This document shows, piece by piece, positions 25,760 to 34,366 of a stretch of 64,000 nt of DNA. This DNA comes from a bacterium. Its GTDB lineage: Bacteria; Bacillota_A; Clostridia; Lachnospirales; Lachnospiraceae. A program made the position numbers and the translations under genes. The stretch covers positions 25,244 through 89,243 of the forward strand of contig SFQZ01000003.1 of NCBI GenBank assembly GCA_004562915.1, in the 5' to 3' direction. Within the stretch, counting starts at the first letter, position 1; the number at the start of each line of letters is the position of its first letter. The notes below the pieces were generated by a model. The model did not search any database. It was not told the DNA's origin and was given only the letters and a program-made list of their open reading frames with translations.

Positions 25760-26019
25760 TTGTATGCTACAGCATTTTTGCAAAATTGTAAAGATAATTC
25801 TATGTATTTGAGAATTCTTCTCTGTATCTTTTGTTACTGTTCACTCCATGGCCAACAACTAGTATAATTAGCGTGGATTATACTGGAGATCTGGTTCGGG
25901 AGCTTATAACGGTGTTCATAGAGTCCTGGAATACGTAACAGATCATCAATATTTTCTGTGTTATTTCCATAAATTTTCTTTCATTCCTCCAGAGATATTT
26001 CTTCTGAAAAATCCCTTTT

Positions 26020-26244
26020 TCACATAGGGTTCTGTCTTAACGCTAAGAACCTCATATCCTGCTCATGGATTATCTTTCTCAATTTTTTTATATCCAACGG
26101 ATTTTCCGCAATGATTTCTGTTTCACTTTTTGTATGTGAAGAAGAAACTTTTTTGACAGTAAACTGCCTGCGTATCGTATCGTTGATATGGCTTTCACAC
26201 ATCCCACAGGACATTCCTTCTATATCAAGAATCATTTTTACCAC
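26020..26244 (-). CDS. Heavy-metal-associated (HMA) domain protein
   Basis: 74 aa from a GTG at 26244, about 10 nt after GGAGG; a longer frame to 26277 has no site. Ferredoxin-like HMA fold with the metal-binding motif GMSCGMCESHINDTIRR. The family carries copper or other soft metal ions, but the position beside Feo genes leaves open a role in iron. Lies at the end of a short unit; its TGA is followed by a non-coding stretch that precedes the DUF2325 promoter. Confidence 0.82.
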   Translation of the reverse strand: MVKMILDIEGMSCGMCESHINDTIRRQFTVKKVSSSHTKSETEIIAENPLDIKKLRKIIHEQDMRFLALRQNPM

Positions 26245-26354
26245 AGCTATTATACCTCCTGTCATTTTTACACACAAAACTCTAAAATGAAATCCCTGCT
26301 ATCCTGCAGCACGATTATATATTAACTGCTTTTCCCATCACATCCCTCTGCAAA

Positions 26355-26400
26355 ACAGGGAATCCCCTTTTGAATATTTCATCATCCGGGAATTCCCTGT
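26355..26400 (-). terminator. Terminator after the Fur-like gene
   Basis: ACAGGGAAT (26355-26363) pairs with ATTCCCTGT (26392-26400) with further CCCC/GGGG pairing inside; on the minus strand the stem is followed by TTTTG. Confidence 0.65.
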
Positions 26401-26465
26401 CTTCATTCATAAATGTATTTTTTGATGCTAAGGCAAAAAGCATTTAATCCCATGATGCATTACAG

Positions 26466-26954
26466 TCATTCCTCTGCCTGTATTAACATGATTCCTTTTA
26501 CTTTTTTTCCTTTGGTAATCCCATAATTCAGCATTCCATTCTCAATAATTTTTTTCATGAATGCATAATCAAGTTTCACCGTGGAACTGTCATCCAGCTC
26601 CACCAGCCAGCTTTGGCACATTTTATTCTTCTGATCACACAGCTGATATGCAGTTCTGCGCTTCAGTGCTCCGACTTTTTCCAGAGCATCAACCGTTCGA
26701 TAAACGGTTGCCATTCCGATTCCCGGATCTTTCTTTGACGCAAGAATATATACTTCTTTACAACAGCTGCAGTTCTCACTTAGAATAATATCAATCAGAA
26801 GCTTTCTTTGTCTGGTAATCCGAAACCCCTGACTTTTAAGCCGTTCAACTACCAGATCTTTCTGCATATGTTCCGACTGATAACTATGGAAATCCATGTC
26901 ATCTTTTTCTATACCGGGAGTTCGGGGTTTCTGTCCCTTATTTTCAATTTCCAT
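26466..26954 (-). CDS. Fur-like regulator lacking the usual metal ligands
   Basis: 162 aa. A Fur-type winged helix is clear in LKSQGFRITRQRKLLIDIIL and KDPGIGMATVYRTVDALEK. The dimerisation/metal domain is unusual: there is no histidine after residue 29, so the HHHxH-type site is gone, and the structural CxxC pair is missing. Cysteines occur instead at 62, 64 and 65 (NCSCCKE), 106 and 113. It should bind DNA, but sensing would have to work another way. The ATG at 26954 overlaps the end of the FeoB-associated peptide gene by 11 nt; a later in-frame ATG (residue 20) is an alternative start. Terminator downstream. Confidence 0.8.
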   Translation of the reverse strand: MEIENKGQKPRTPGIEKDDMDFHSYQSEHMQKDLVVERLKSQGFRITRQRKLLIDIILSENCSCCKEVYILASKKDPGIGMATVYRTVDALEKVGALKRRTAYQLCDQKNKMCQSWLVELDDSSTVKLDYAFMKKIIENGMLNYGITKGKKVKGIMLIQAEE

Positions 26955-27087
26955 GGCAGTGTCCGCCGCAATGTTTGCAATTCTGCCCGCACTGTAAGGA
27001 TTTCCCGGATTTTTTATCCTTTACCATGCTCCGGATAACAAGTCCTATCACTCCGGCAAGAAAAAGAAGTACGATTGCTGTTCCCAT
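26944..27087 (-). CDS. FeoB-associated Cys-rich membrane peptide
   Basis: 47 aa, missed by length cut-offs. One membrane segment (TAIVLLFLAGVIGLVI), a basic stretch KDKKSGK, and a cytoplasmic Cys/His cluster with Cys33, 37, 40, 44 and His39, 43, 45 (CKHCGGHCHGN). This is the FeoB_associated family found after feoB in many clostridia, probably handling iron on the cytoplasmic side. GGAGG lies 9 nt before the ATG. It starts 48 nt after the feoB stop and its stop overlaps the Fur-like start, so transcription continues from feoB. Confidence 0.88.
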   Translation of the reverse strand: MGTAIVLLFLAGVIGLVIRSMVKDKKSGKSLQCGQNCKHCGGHCHGN

Positions 27088-27134
27088 AGTTACTGCACCT
27101 CCTTATCATCCATTCCCTGTTATTGCATCATCAT

Positions 27135-28610
27135 TTATGCTCTGAGCTTACCTGAAACACTTTTCGGCACATTAAAATTCTGGCTCTCTTTGTAAGGACG
27201 GAATAACAGATAAAGGAATCCGATGATCAGCAAAAATGCCACAATTGTTCCAATACCAAACGCACCCGTCGTTATAAGTGTGCCAATCTGATATACACAC
27301 AGAGAAACCACATACGCAAGCAGTGTCTGATAGCCGATCGCGAACCAGAACCATTTTGCATTGTTCATTTCCCGTTTGATTGCTCCCATTGCAGCAAAAC
27401 AAGGGGCACACAAAAGGTTAAATACCAGGAAAGAATATGCCGCTACCGCTGTCATAGATCCTGCAAGGCTTCCCCATATCTCAGCACCGTCTTCTGCTAC
27501 TTCTCCAAATCCATAAAGGATACCAAAAGTTCCGACTACGTTTTCTTTTGCTACCAGTCCGGTGATAGCTGCCACTGCTGCTTTCCAGTTCCCCCATCCC
27601 AGAGGAGTAAAGATCCACGCAATTGCAGAACCGATAACTGCCAGGATACTGTTCTCCATATCCTCTACCATACCAAAATGTCCGCCTTCAAATCCAAATT
27701 CCTGCGCAAACCATACAAAGATGGTAGAAAGAAGAATGATCGTTCCAGCTTTCTTGATAAAGGACCATCCACGCTCCCAGGTACTTCTGAGGACATTTCC
27801 TACAGTCGGCAAATGGTATGCCGGAAGTTCCATAACAAACGGCGCAGGATCTCCTGCAAACATTTTCGTTTTCTTTAAAATAATACCGGAGCAGATGATT
27901 GCTGCAATACCAACAAAATATGCACTTGGAGCCACCCATGCAGCACCGTCAAACAAAGCACCTGCAATCAGGGCAATAATCGGAAGTTTTGCCCCACACG
28001 GAATAAAAGTAGTTGTCATAATCGTCATTTTACGATCTCTGTCATTTTCAATGGTTCTGGATGCCATAACGCCCGGAACACCACAACCTGTACCGATCAG
28101 CATCGGAATGAAAGATTTACCGGACAGACCAAATTTTCGGAAAATACGATCCATGATAAATGCGATACGTGCCATATATCCGCAGCCTTCCAAAAACGCC
28201 AGGAAGAGGAACAATACCAGCATCTGCGGAACGAATCCGAGCACTGCACCGACACCGCTGATAATACCGTCTACAAGTAGGCCTGTCAGCCACGGGGCAC
28301 ATCCAATGGATTCCAGTGCGCCTTGAGCTCCCGAAATGATCCATTCGCCAAATAAAGTATCATTGGTCCAGTCTGTCAAAATGCTTCCCACAGTTGTAAC
28401 AGATACATAATATACAATGAACATGACAACTGCAAAAATCGGAAGTGCAAGGAAACGGTTTGTTACCACACGGTCTATTTTATCAGATAAAGACATCTGT
28501 TTTTTCACACGTTTCTTGTAACAGTCCTCAATAATATTTCCTATGTAATTATACCGTTCTCCTGTTATGATACTTTCCGCATCATCATCCATTTCTTTTT
28601 CGCAGCTCAC
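27135..28610 (-). CDS. feoB: FeoB C-terminal part: ferrous iron permease (frame-shifted from N-terminal part)
   Basis: 491 codons carrying the FeoB transmembrane region. It has the two Gate motifs (GCGYMARIAFIMDRIFRKFGL and a second near NLLCAPCFAAMGAIKREM), with Nramp-like Cys residues, and about 9-10 membrane segments. By itself it starts with a GTG in the reading frame, without a good ribosome binding site; it is really the rest of the gene at 28621-29310. Loss of one A in an A7 run at 28640-28646 would join them (LEK-RLLDHIEEDIVS). Both halves are otherwise undamaged, so a sequencing error, very recent mutation or slippage is more likely than old decay. Confidence 0.88.
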   Translation of the reverse strand: MSCEKEMDDDAESIITGERYNYIGNIIEDCYKKRVKKQMSLSDKIDRVVTNRFLALPIFAVVMFIVYYVSVTTVGSILTDWTNDTLFGEWIISGAQGALESIGCAPWLTGLLVDGIISGVGAVLGFVPQMLVLFLFLAFLEGCGYMARIAFIMDRIFRKFGLSGKSFIPMLIGTGCGVPGVMASRTIENDRDRKMTIMTTTFIPCGAKLPIIALIAGALFDGAAWVAPSAYFVGIAAIICSGIILKKTKMFAGDPAPFVMELPAYHLPTVGNVLRSTWERGWSFIKKAGTIILLSTIFVWFAQEFGFEGGHFGMVEDMENSILAVIGSAIAWIFTPLGWGNWKAAVAAITGLVAKENVVGTFGILYGFGEVAEDGAEIWGSLAGSMTAVAAYSFLVFNLLCAPCFAAMGAIKREMNNAKWFWFAIGYQTLLAYVVSLCVYQIGTLITTGAFGIGTIVAFLLIIGFLYLLFRPYKESQNFNVPKSVSGKLRA

Positions 28611-28620
28611 GATATCTTCT

Positions 28621-29310
28621 TCAATGTGATCCAGTAATCTTTTTTTCCAGATTCAGACTTTCCTGAACCTTCTCATCACGTTCGAAAAGTTTTACCGCAT
28701 ACCAACGTTCCATACTTGGATCTACATAACCGGAGATCGCCTCTTCTATGTGCGCAATAGCATGTTCCACACAACCTTCAAATCTATGTGCCGGCTGGCT
28801 GGATTTTCCGCTCTTTGCAATGACTACCGCACGCTGTGCAAGCTGATCAATCCCCTCTCCTTTTAAAGCGGAAATCTCAACAACTTTACATCCGGTACCT
28901 TTTCCCAGACGTTCCACATTCAGTTCTTCTCCGTTCTTTCTTACCAGATCCATCATATTTACTGCAATAATGACCGGAATACCAAGTTCGGTAAGCTGTG
29001 TAGTCAGATACAGGTTTCTCTCCAGATTGGTACCGTCAATAATGTTGATGATTGCATCCGGCTTTTCTCCAATCAGAAAATTTCTGGACACCACTTCTTC
29101 CAGCGTATAAGGTGACAATGAGTATATACCCGGCAGGTCTACCAGGATTGCCTCATCTCCTTTGGTTGTGTATCCCTTGATTTTTCCTTCTTTCTTCTCT
29201 ACGGTAACGCCAGGCCAGTTTCCCACAAATTGATTAGATCCGGTCAGGGCATTGAACAGAGTTGTTTTTCCACTGTTCGGGTTTCCCGCAAGCGCAATTT
29301 TGACTTTCAT
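28621..29310 (-). CDS. feoB: FeoB N-terminal part: GTPase domain
   Basis: 229 residues from the ATG at 29310 (AGAGAGG 6 nt upstream; the ATG at 29316 abuts that site). G1 GNPNSGKTTLFN, G3 DLPG, G4 NMMD and the GDI-like helical region are intact, so it would bind GTP. The frame runs off into ITGSH and stops at 28621 because of the A7 run. With one base less it continues into the permease. GTP hydrolysis drives or gates ferrous iron entry in FeoB. A metal-box-like palindrome lies 41 nt upstream, between it and feoA. Confidence 0.88.
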   Translation of the reverse strand: MKVKIALAGNPNSGKTTLFNALTGSNQFVGNWPGVTVEKKEGKIKGYTTKGDEAILVDLPGIYSLSPYTLEEVVSRNFLIGEKPDAIINIIDGTNLERNLYLTTQLTELGIPVIIAVNMMDLVRKNGEELNVERLGKGTGCKVVEISALKGEGIDQLAQRAVVIAKSGKSSQPAHRFEGCVEHAIAHIEEAISGYVDPSMERWYAVKLFERDEKVQESLNLEKKITGSH

Positions 29311-29350
29311 ATGCATCCTCTCTTTCCGATTATATATATCAAACCTTTTT

Positions 29351-29368
29351 TTAGTTATTACTAACTCG
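29351..29368. promoter_or_regulatory. Metal-box-like palindrome upstream of feoB
   Basis: TTAGTTA-TTAC-TAACTCG: full left half, 5 of 7 bases of the right half. It lies in the 76-bp gap between feoA and feoB. Confidence 0.5.
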
Positions 29369-29386
29369 AAATTAGAAAAATAAGTA

Positions 29387-29608
29387 CTACTGTATTTCTA
29401 CCATTTCCGCATCCGCTTTTCTTAAAGACAATTCATATCCTCTGACGGTCACTTCGATCGGATCCCCCAGCGGAGCAACTTTCCGGATGTATATCTCTGT
29501 ATTTTTGGTAATCCCCATATCCATGATCCTGCGCTTAACTGCACCTTCGCCATGAATTTTTACAACTTTGACTGTCTGCCCGCATTTTGCATCTCTTAAT
29601 GTAGCCAT
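29387..29608 (-). CDS. feoA: Ferrous iron transport protein A
   Basis: 73 aa SH3-like FeoA domain: TVKVVKIHGEGAVKRRIMDMG, then VAPLGDPIEVTVRGYELSLRK, the motif order of the family. FeoA binds FeoB and is needed for full iron uptake. Starts 13 nt after the other FeoA gene, with AGGAGAGGAAAAGG before the ATG. No missing region is seen. Expressed from the promoter at 29887-29915. Confidence 0.92.
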   Translation of the reverse strand: MATLRDAKCGQTVKVVKIHGEGAVKRRIMDMGITKNTEIYIRKVAPLGDPIEVTVRGYELSLRKADAEMVEIQ

Positions 29609-29621
29609 CCTTTTCCTCTCC

Positions 29622-29834
29622 TCATATCATGATTTTATTTGCCATTTCCTTACTGATCGCCACTCGGGAATCTTTTACCTTCACGATCAGATTTCCGTTA
29701 ATCTCTGATACAACCGTAACAAATCCACCCATGACAAATCCCAGGCTCTCTAAATGGCGTCTGGTCTCATCCTTTCCACCGATTTTTCTGATTCGGATTT
29801 CCCGGCCTTCTTCAGCCATCGTTAAAGGCATCAT
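29622..29834 (-). CDS. feoA: Ferrous iron transport protein A, second copy
   Basis: 70 aa with the same SH3-like fold but only limited identity to the other copy: EIRIRKIGGKDETRRHLESLG and NLIVKVKDSRVAISKEMA. Two adjacent, divergent FeoA proteins are common in clostridia and may interact with one another or with different parts of FeoB. First gene of the feoA-feoA-feoB-peptide-Fur run. Promoter at 29887-29915. Confidence 0.9.
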   Translation of the reverse strand: MMPLTMAEEGREIRIRKIGGKDETRRHLESLGFVMGGFVTVVSEINGNLIVKVKDSRVAISKEMANKIMI

Positions 29835-29886
29835 AACCCACCTGCTTTCACTCTATTTAGATATATCAAGTATCTCTTACAGAGTT

Positions 29887-29915
29887 AGTATATGCTTACT
29901 TTTATTACCTGTCAA
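29887..29915 (-). promoter_or_regulatory. feo operon promoter with degenerate metal box
   Basis: Minus-strand TTGACA (29910-29915), 17-base spacer, TATACT (29887-29892). A weak copy of the palindrome, TTAGTAT-ATGC-TTACTTT (29885-29902), lies over the -10. Confidence 0.72.
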
Positions 29916-30006
29916 TAACTTTAACTGAGAATATTTTTCATCAAAAGATTCAAACAAGAAAATTTCCTGAATTTACAAAGGAACATTTTTATTTTTCAAT
30001 AATGTT

Positions 30007-30049
30007 AAAAAGAGGATCTGCAAGGTTTATATCCTTCCAGGTCCTCTTC
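30007..30049 (-). terminator. Terminator after the alpha-glycosidase gene
   Basis: AAGAGGA-TCTGCAAGG pairs with CCTTCCAGG-TCCTCTT across a 7-base loop; minus strand ends in TTTTTAAC. Confidence 0.7.
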
Positions 30050-30113
30050 TGTATCGTGGTCAGGGCAGGTGCATTGTTATAATTGCATTTTGACTAACGA
30101 GAATAATTCTTTC

Positions 30114-32225
30114 TTATTCATCTTTCGAATATAATACCAGTGCTTCCAGCGGAGAAAGTTCTATCGGCAAAAATCCTCCCAAAACCCCATATTCCTTTTC
30201 TTCTGTTGTATATCCGATGGCATTGCTGGACAGGACGCGTTTCATCGTGCATTCCCGTGTTCTGCTGATACCTGTCTCCCATACTGGTATCTCTGTAGTA
30301 ATATTACCATTGTTATTATTCACAATAACAACAAGTCTTTCCTCATCCGTAAACCTGCCATAGGAAATCAGGTTATATTCACCTTTCAGGAATTTAACAG
30401 AACCTGTTTTAATCACCTGATATTCCTTATGCATCTTAATGGCCGCCGTATAAAATCTGATCAAATCCTGATCTTCTTTTCCCCACGGATAGGTTCGTCT
30501 GTTGTCCGGATCTGTAAAACCGAACACTCCTGCCTCGTCGCCGTAGTAAAGGGTCGGTGCTCCCGGCCAGGTCATCTGCATCACAACCGCTTCACGTAAT
30601 ACTGCCTTATTCACATTTTCTTCCGCTGCCTTATGACCTACAGAATTGATTCTTCCGACTCTTCCATTCGTACGGCTCAGAAAACGGGAATGATCATGGT
30701 TATCCAACTCATTCATGGCAATCTGCAGTGAAGGTGCATAAAATCGAGAACTGTTGTATCTCATAGCATCCATAAAGCTGTTGGCATTTCCTCGCAGATC
30801 TTCCCGATACTGATCGCTGTGCTTTTCCATACCGGTCAGGAACCAGGAAATCGGCTCCATAAATGCATCATAATTCATTACCGTATCCCACTCGTCTCCC
30901 TGAAGCCAGGGACTTGCGTCACCATAATGCTCCGCAATAATTACCGCCTGAGGATTTGCCTCTTTTACCACTCTGTGGAATTCCTTCCAGAACAGGTGAT
31001 TATATCCTGAACTGTGTCCCAGATCAGCAGCTACATCCAGGCGCCATCCATCCACATTATACGGAGGAGAAACCCATTTTCTCGCCACATGCATAATATA
31101 TTCCTGTAATTTGGGGGAATCCTCATAATTCAGCTTCGGAAGGGTATCATGTCCCCACCAGCCATCATAAAACTCATTATATGGCCAGTTATGTTCGTTA
31201 TGGAATTTAAAAAAAGTATGATACGGACTGTCTGCCGACACAAAAGCTCCATTTTCATAGCCTTCCTGATTTTCATAGATACGTTCCCGATCCAACCACT
31301 TATTGAAAGAACCGCAATGATTGAAAACGCCGTCAAGAATTATTTTCATTCCGCGGTTATGAATCTCCTCCACAAGCTGAATAAAAAACTGATTACTTGC
31401 TTCCAGATTCTTTTTGTTGGCAACTCTGTTAATATACCGGCTTGCATGACTGTTTTCTTTATCCCCCGGTGCAAGCAGTTCTCCCTCATCCTCAACGATT
31501 TTTCCAAAATGTGGATCAATGTAATCATAATCCTGAATATCATACTTATGATTGGAAGGAGATACAAATACCGGATTCAAATAAATCACTTCTACTCCCA
31601 GTTCCTGGAGATAATCCAGCTTATCCATAACTCCCTGCAGATCGCCGCCATAAAAATTATTCACATCCATCTGATCTGGCAGCTTATCCCAGTCCTCAAT
31701 TCTCTTACTCTGCGCATTAATGTAATAATATTCTCCTGTCAGAACATCATTAGATGTATCGCCATTGCAGAAACGGTCTACAAAAATCTGGTACATGACC
31801 GCACCCTTCGCCCAGTCCGGCGTCTTAAATCCAGGGATAATCCCGAAAGAATACTGCTCCTGAAGCTGTCTGGTAACTCCCAGCTCATTATAATAGCAAG
31901 TAATCTTACCTGACTGAATCTCAAAATAATAATGGATAGGATCCTGTCCAAGTTCTATGTCAATACTATAGTAGTCAAAACCTTTCTTACTTTCTGTCAG
32001 CTGCATTTTCGAACGCATGGCACCACTGATAAAGTATACCGCATCCACATTATATTTCAGTGTTCTGAATCGAATGGTGACAACATCGCCTGCTTCCGGC
32101 TCAAAGGGGGTTCTGTACTGTTTTGTCTCATCACTGAACAGCGCACGTTTGTTAAAAACCGGCCGCATCCTTGTAATATATTCCTGTGCTCTCTGTACTT
32201 CGTCAATCTGTTCCATTTTTCTCAT
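30114..32225 (-). CDS. GH13 alpha-glycosidase (neopullulanase/cyclomaltodextrinase type)
   Basis: 703 aa. An N-terminal beta-sandwich (about 25-125, CBM34-like) precedes the GH13 barrel. Catalytic nucleophile Asp in GWRLDVAADLGH, acid/base Glu in VIIAEHYGDASPW, and the third carboxylate in NELDNHDHSRF are all in place; DGVFNHCG and GVEVIYLNPVF are the other conserved regions. No signal peptide, so it acts in the cytoplasm on maltodextrins, cyclodextrins or pullulan pieces brought in by a transporter. Substrate range is not fixed. It has its own promoter between 32258 and 32286 and is not linked to other starch genes here. Confidence 0.93.
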   Translation of the reverse strand: MRKMEQIDEVQRAQEYITRMRPVFNKRALFSDETKQYRTPFEPEAGDVVTIRFRTLKYNVDAVYFISGAMRSKMQLTESKKGFDYYSIDIELGQDPIHYYFEIQSGKITCYYNELGVTRQLQEQYSFGIIPGFKTPDWAKGAVMYQIFVDRFCNGDTSNDVLTGEYYYINAQSKRIEDWDKLPDQMDVNNFYGGDLQGVMDKLDYLQELGVEVIYLNPVFVSPSNHKYDIQDYDYIDPHFGKIVEDEGELLAPGDKENSHASRYINRVANKKNLEASNQFFIQLVEEIHNRGMKIILDGVFNHCGSFNKWLDRERIYENQEGYENGAFVSADSPYHTFFKFHNEHNWPYNEFYDGWWGHDTLPKLNYEDSPKLQEYIMHVARKWVSPPYNVDGWRLDVAADLGHSSGYNHLFWKEFHRVVKEANPQAVIIAEHYGDASPWLQGDEWDTVMNYDAFMEPISWFLTGMEKHSDQYREDLRGNANSFMDAMRYNSSRFYAPSLQIAMNELDNHDHSRFLSRTNGRVGRINSVGHKAAEENVNKAVLREAVVMQMTWPGAPTLYYGDEAGVFGFTDPDNRRTYPWGKEDQDLIRFYTAAIKMHKEYQVIKTGSVKFLKGEYNLISYGRFTDEERLVVIVNNNNGNITTEIPVWETGISRTRECTMKRVLSSNAIGYTTEEKEYGVLGGFLPIELSPLEALVLYSKDE

Positions 32226-32257
32226 TTCCCTCTTCTTCTCCCCTCTTTCTACATCTC

Positions 32258-32286
32258 ATTTTATACGATGAATTTCCAAATTACAA
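32258..32286 (-). promoter_or_regulatory. Promoter of the alpha-glycosidase gene
   Basis: Minus-strand TTGTAA (32281-32286), 17-base spacer, TAAAAT (32258-32263), 33 nt before the ATG. Confidence 0.65.
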
Positions 32287-32295
32287 CCGTAAAGT

Positions 32296-32323
32296 AAAAA
32301 AGACAGCCAAAGCTGTCTTTTTT
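32296..32323. terminator. Terminator after ftsH
   Basis: Perfect 12-bp stem AAAAAAGACAGC/GCTGTCTTTTTT with a CAAA loop, symmetrical and able to act in both directions; lies 167 nt past the ftsH stop. The stretch between, 32324-32489, holds no other feature I can support. Confidence 0.85.
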
Positions 32324-32489
32324 GGAGAAGGTATTTCTTCTTATGGGGTGTAGCAAAAACTATATAATGTATTGGGGGGTTTTTACGGTTATTATAATAC
32401 CATGGTACTATGAAAAAGTGTGCACAAACCTCATTTTTTTTCAAGGTTTTTTTTATTCACTTTTCCATCGTTATTCTCCACACGTTTCT

Positions 32490-34346
32490 TTACACTTCGG
32501 AATTTTGTACAATTTCCCTGTCGGATCCCTCATTATTTTCCGTATGGAACAATGCCGTAAACTCTTCGTTGCCGATTTTTTCTTTTTCCATCAGCAATTG
32601 GGCACAGCTGTAAAGTACATACTCGTACTTTTTAATAATTGCTTTCGCTTTTTCGTAACACTCATCTATAATAGCTTTTACTTCCCGGTCAATTCCGGCT
32701 GCGGTAACCTCGCTGATTCCCCGTGCATGCGCAAGATCTCTTCCGATAAATACTTCACTCTCATCATCACTGTAGGCTACCATTCCCATAGTGGATGACA
32801 TTCCATATTTTGTCACCATTGCCTTGGCAATCTGAGTTGCCTGTTTAATATCCTGGGAAGCACCCGTTGTAATATCGTCAAATACAAGTTCTTCTGCAAT
32901 CCGACCGCCGAGACACACCTGAATATGTTCCAGCATCTTTCCTCTTGTATTAAACATCTCATCTTTATTCGGCAGCGGCATAGTATATCCCGCCGCTCCA
33001 AGACCCGTCGGAATAATTGAAATCGTATAAACCGGTTCCATCTGATCCAGCACATGGAACAGTATTGCATGACCTGCTTCATGGAAAGCTGTAATTCTTT
33101 TTTCTTTTCCAGAAATCACACGACTGTGTTTTTCTGTTCCGATTCCTACTTTAATGAATGCTTTCTGAATATCCTGTTGTTTCAGGAAGACCCGATCTTC
33201 TTTTGCCGCCAGAATTGCCGCCTCATTCAGCAGATTTTCCAGTTCAGCTCCTGTAAATCCGGCAGTTGTCTGGGCAATCTGAGTCAAATCTACATCGTCT
33301 CCCAGCGGTTTTCCTTTGGAATGTACTTTCAGGATCTCTTCTCTTCCTTTCACATCCGGTGCTCCCACCATGACTCTTCGATCAAAACGTCCCGGACGAA
33401 GGATTGCAGGATCCAGGATGTCCACACGGTTTGTGGCCGCCATCACAATGATTCCTTCATTGACTCCAAAACCATCCATTTCCACCAGAAGCTGATTCAG
33501 GGTCTGTTCTCTTTCGTCATGTCCGCCGCCCATTCCGGTACCACGCCGTCTGGCCACAGCATCAATCTCATCAATAAAAATAATACAAGGGCGATGTTTC
33601 TTTCCTTCTTCAAACAAATCTCTCACACGGGAAGCACCCACACCTACAAACATTTCCACAAAATCAGAACCGGATATAGAGAAAAACGGAACTCCGGCTT
33701 CTCCCGCTACTGCTTTAGCCAGCAGGGTTTTACCTGTTCCGGGAGGTCCCACAAGCAGTACACCTTTGGGAATTCTGGCTCCCACTTTGTTATATTTGGC
33801 AGGGCTCTTCAGAAAATCCACAATTTCCCGCAGATCTTCTTTTTCTTCCTGCAGTCCTGCCACATTGTTAAATGTAATCTTCTTATCCGCATCCGTAGAC
33901 ATATGCGCACGGCTTTTACCAAAATTCATCATTTTGTTGCCGCCGCCTCCGCCTGAACCACGGAACATCATAACTACCATAAAGATTAACACGCCCAGAG
34001 TCGCAACGGAAAGTACCGTAGAAAACACTTTATTTTCCTGCGGAACGTTGGTAATCTGGAAATTCACGTCACATTCATCCAACATGCTGCGGATGTCATT
34101 CACATCATCCACATACATATCGAGTTGTCTTCCATCTTTCAGGAGTACTACAAGCTGTCCGGTAGGCACCTGTGTATTCTGATGAATTACTGCCTGCTCA
34201 ATCCTGTCATTCTTCAAATCATCTTTCAATGCCTGATACGAATAGTTATTGCCGCTTTGCATCTGCCGCGCCATATAGCTGAAACCCATCACCATAAGCA
34301 GAACCAATGCCAGCCAAATGACTATTCCTCTTGTCTGTCTCTTCAA
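32490..34346 (-). CDS. ftsH: ATP-dependent zinc metalloprotease FtsH
   Basis: 618 aa from a TTG at 34346 with AAAGGAG 6-7 nt before it. Two N-terminal membrane segments (about 9-27 and 107-127) flank a small extracytoplasmic domain; AAA module with Walker A GPPGTGKT (200-207) and Walker B IIFIDEIDAV; zinc site HEAGH in FHEAGHAILF with the third ligand further on in EELVFDDITTGASQD. Membrane protein quality control and, in Firmicutes, sporulation entry. It follows hpt by 20 nt in the conserved tilS-hpt-ftsH order. Confidence 0.97.
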   Translation of the reverse strand: MKRQTRGIVIWLALVLLMVMGFSYMARQMQSGNNYSYQALKDDLKNDRIEQAVIHQNTQVPTGQLVVLLKDGRQLDMYVDDVNDIRSMLDECDVNFQITNVPQENKVFSTVLSVATLGVLIFMVVMMFRGSGGGGGNKMMNFGKSRAHMSTDADKKITFNNVAGLQEEKEDLREIVDFLKSPAKYNKVGARIPKGVLLVGPPGTGKTLLAKAVAGEAGVPFFSISGSDFVEMFVGVGASRVRDLFEEGKKHRPCIIFIDEIDAVARRRGTGMGGGHDEREQTLNQLLVEMDGFGVNEGIIVMAATNRVDILDPAILRPGRFDRRVMVGAPDVKGREEILKVHSKGKPLGDDVDLTQIAQTTAGFTGAELENLLNEAAILAAKEDRVFLKQQDIQKAFIKVGIGTEKHSRVISGKEKRITAFHEAGHAILFHVLDQMEPVYTISIIPTGLGAAGYTMPLPNKDEMFNTRGKMLEHIQVCLGGRIAEELVFDDITTGASQDIKQATQIAKAMVTKYGMSSTMGMVAYSDDESEVFIGRDLAHARGISEVTAAGIDREVKAIIDECYEKAKAIIKKYEYVLYSCAQLLMEKEKIGNEEFTALFHTENNEGSDREIVQNSEV

Positions 34347-34366
34347 TTTGTTTCTCCTTTCGGTCC

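Noticed and set aside
25865..26005. Possible gene remnant after the HMA gene
   Set aside because: One minus-strand frame reads NNTENIDDLLRIPGLYEHRY and onwards to WPWSEQ, and a GGAGG-ATG start exists in another frame with only seven codons. A single frameshift would join them, but no family could be named and the stretch is short.
28636..28650. Programmed -1 frameshift at A AAA AAG inside feoB
   Set aside because: The heptamer is in the right phase for a -1 slip, but the permease frame is +1 (or -2) relative to the GTPase frame, and the -1 frame has stops soon after.
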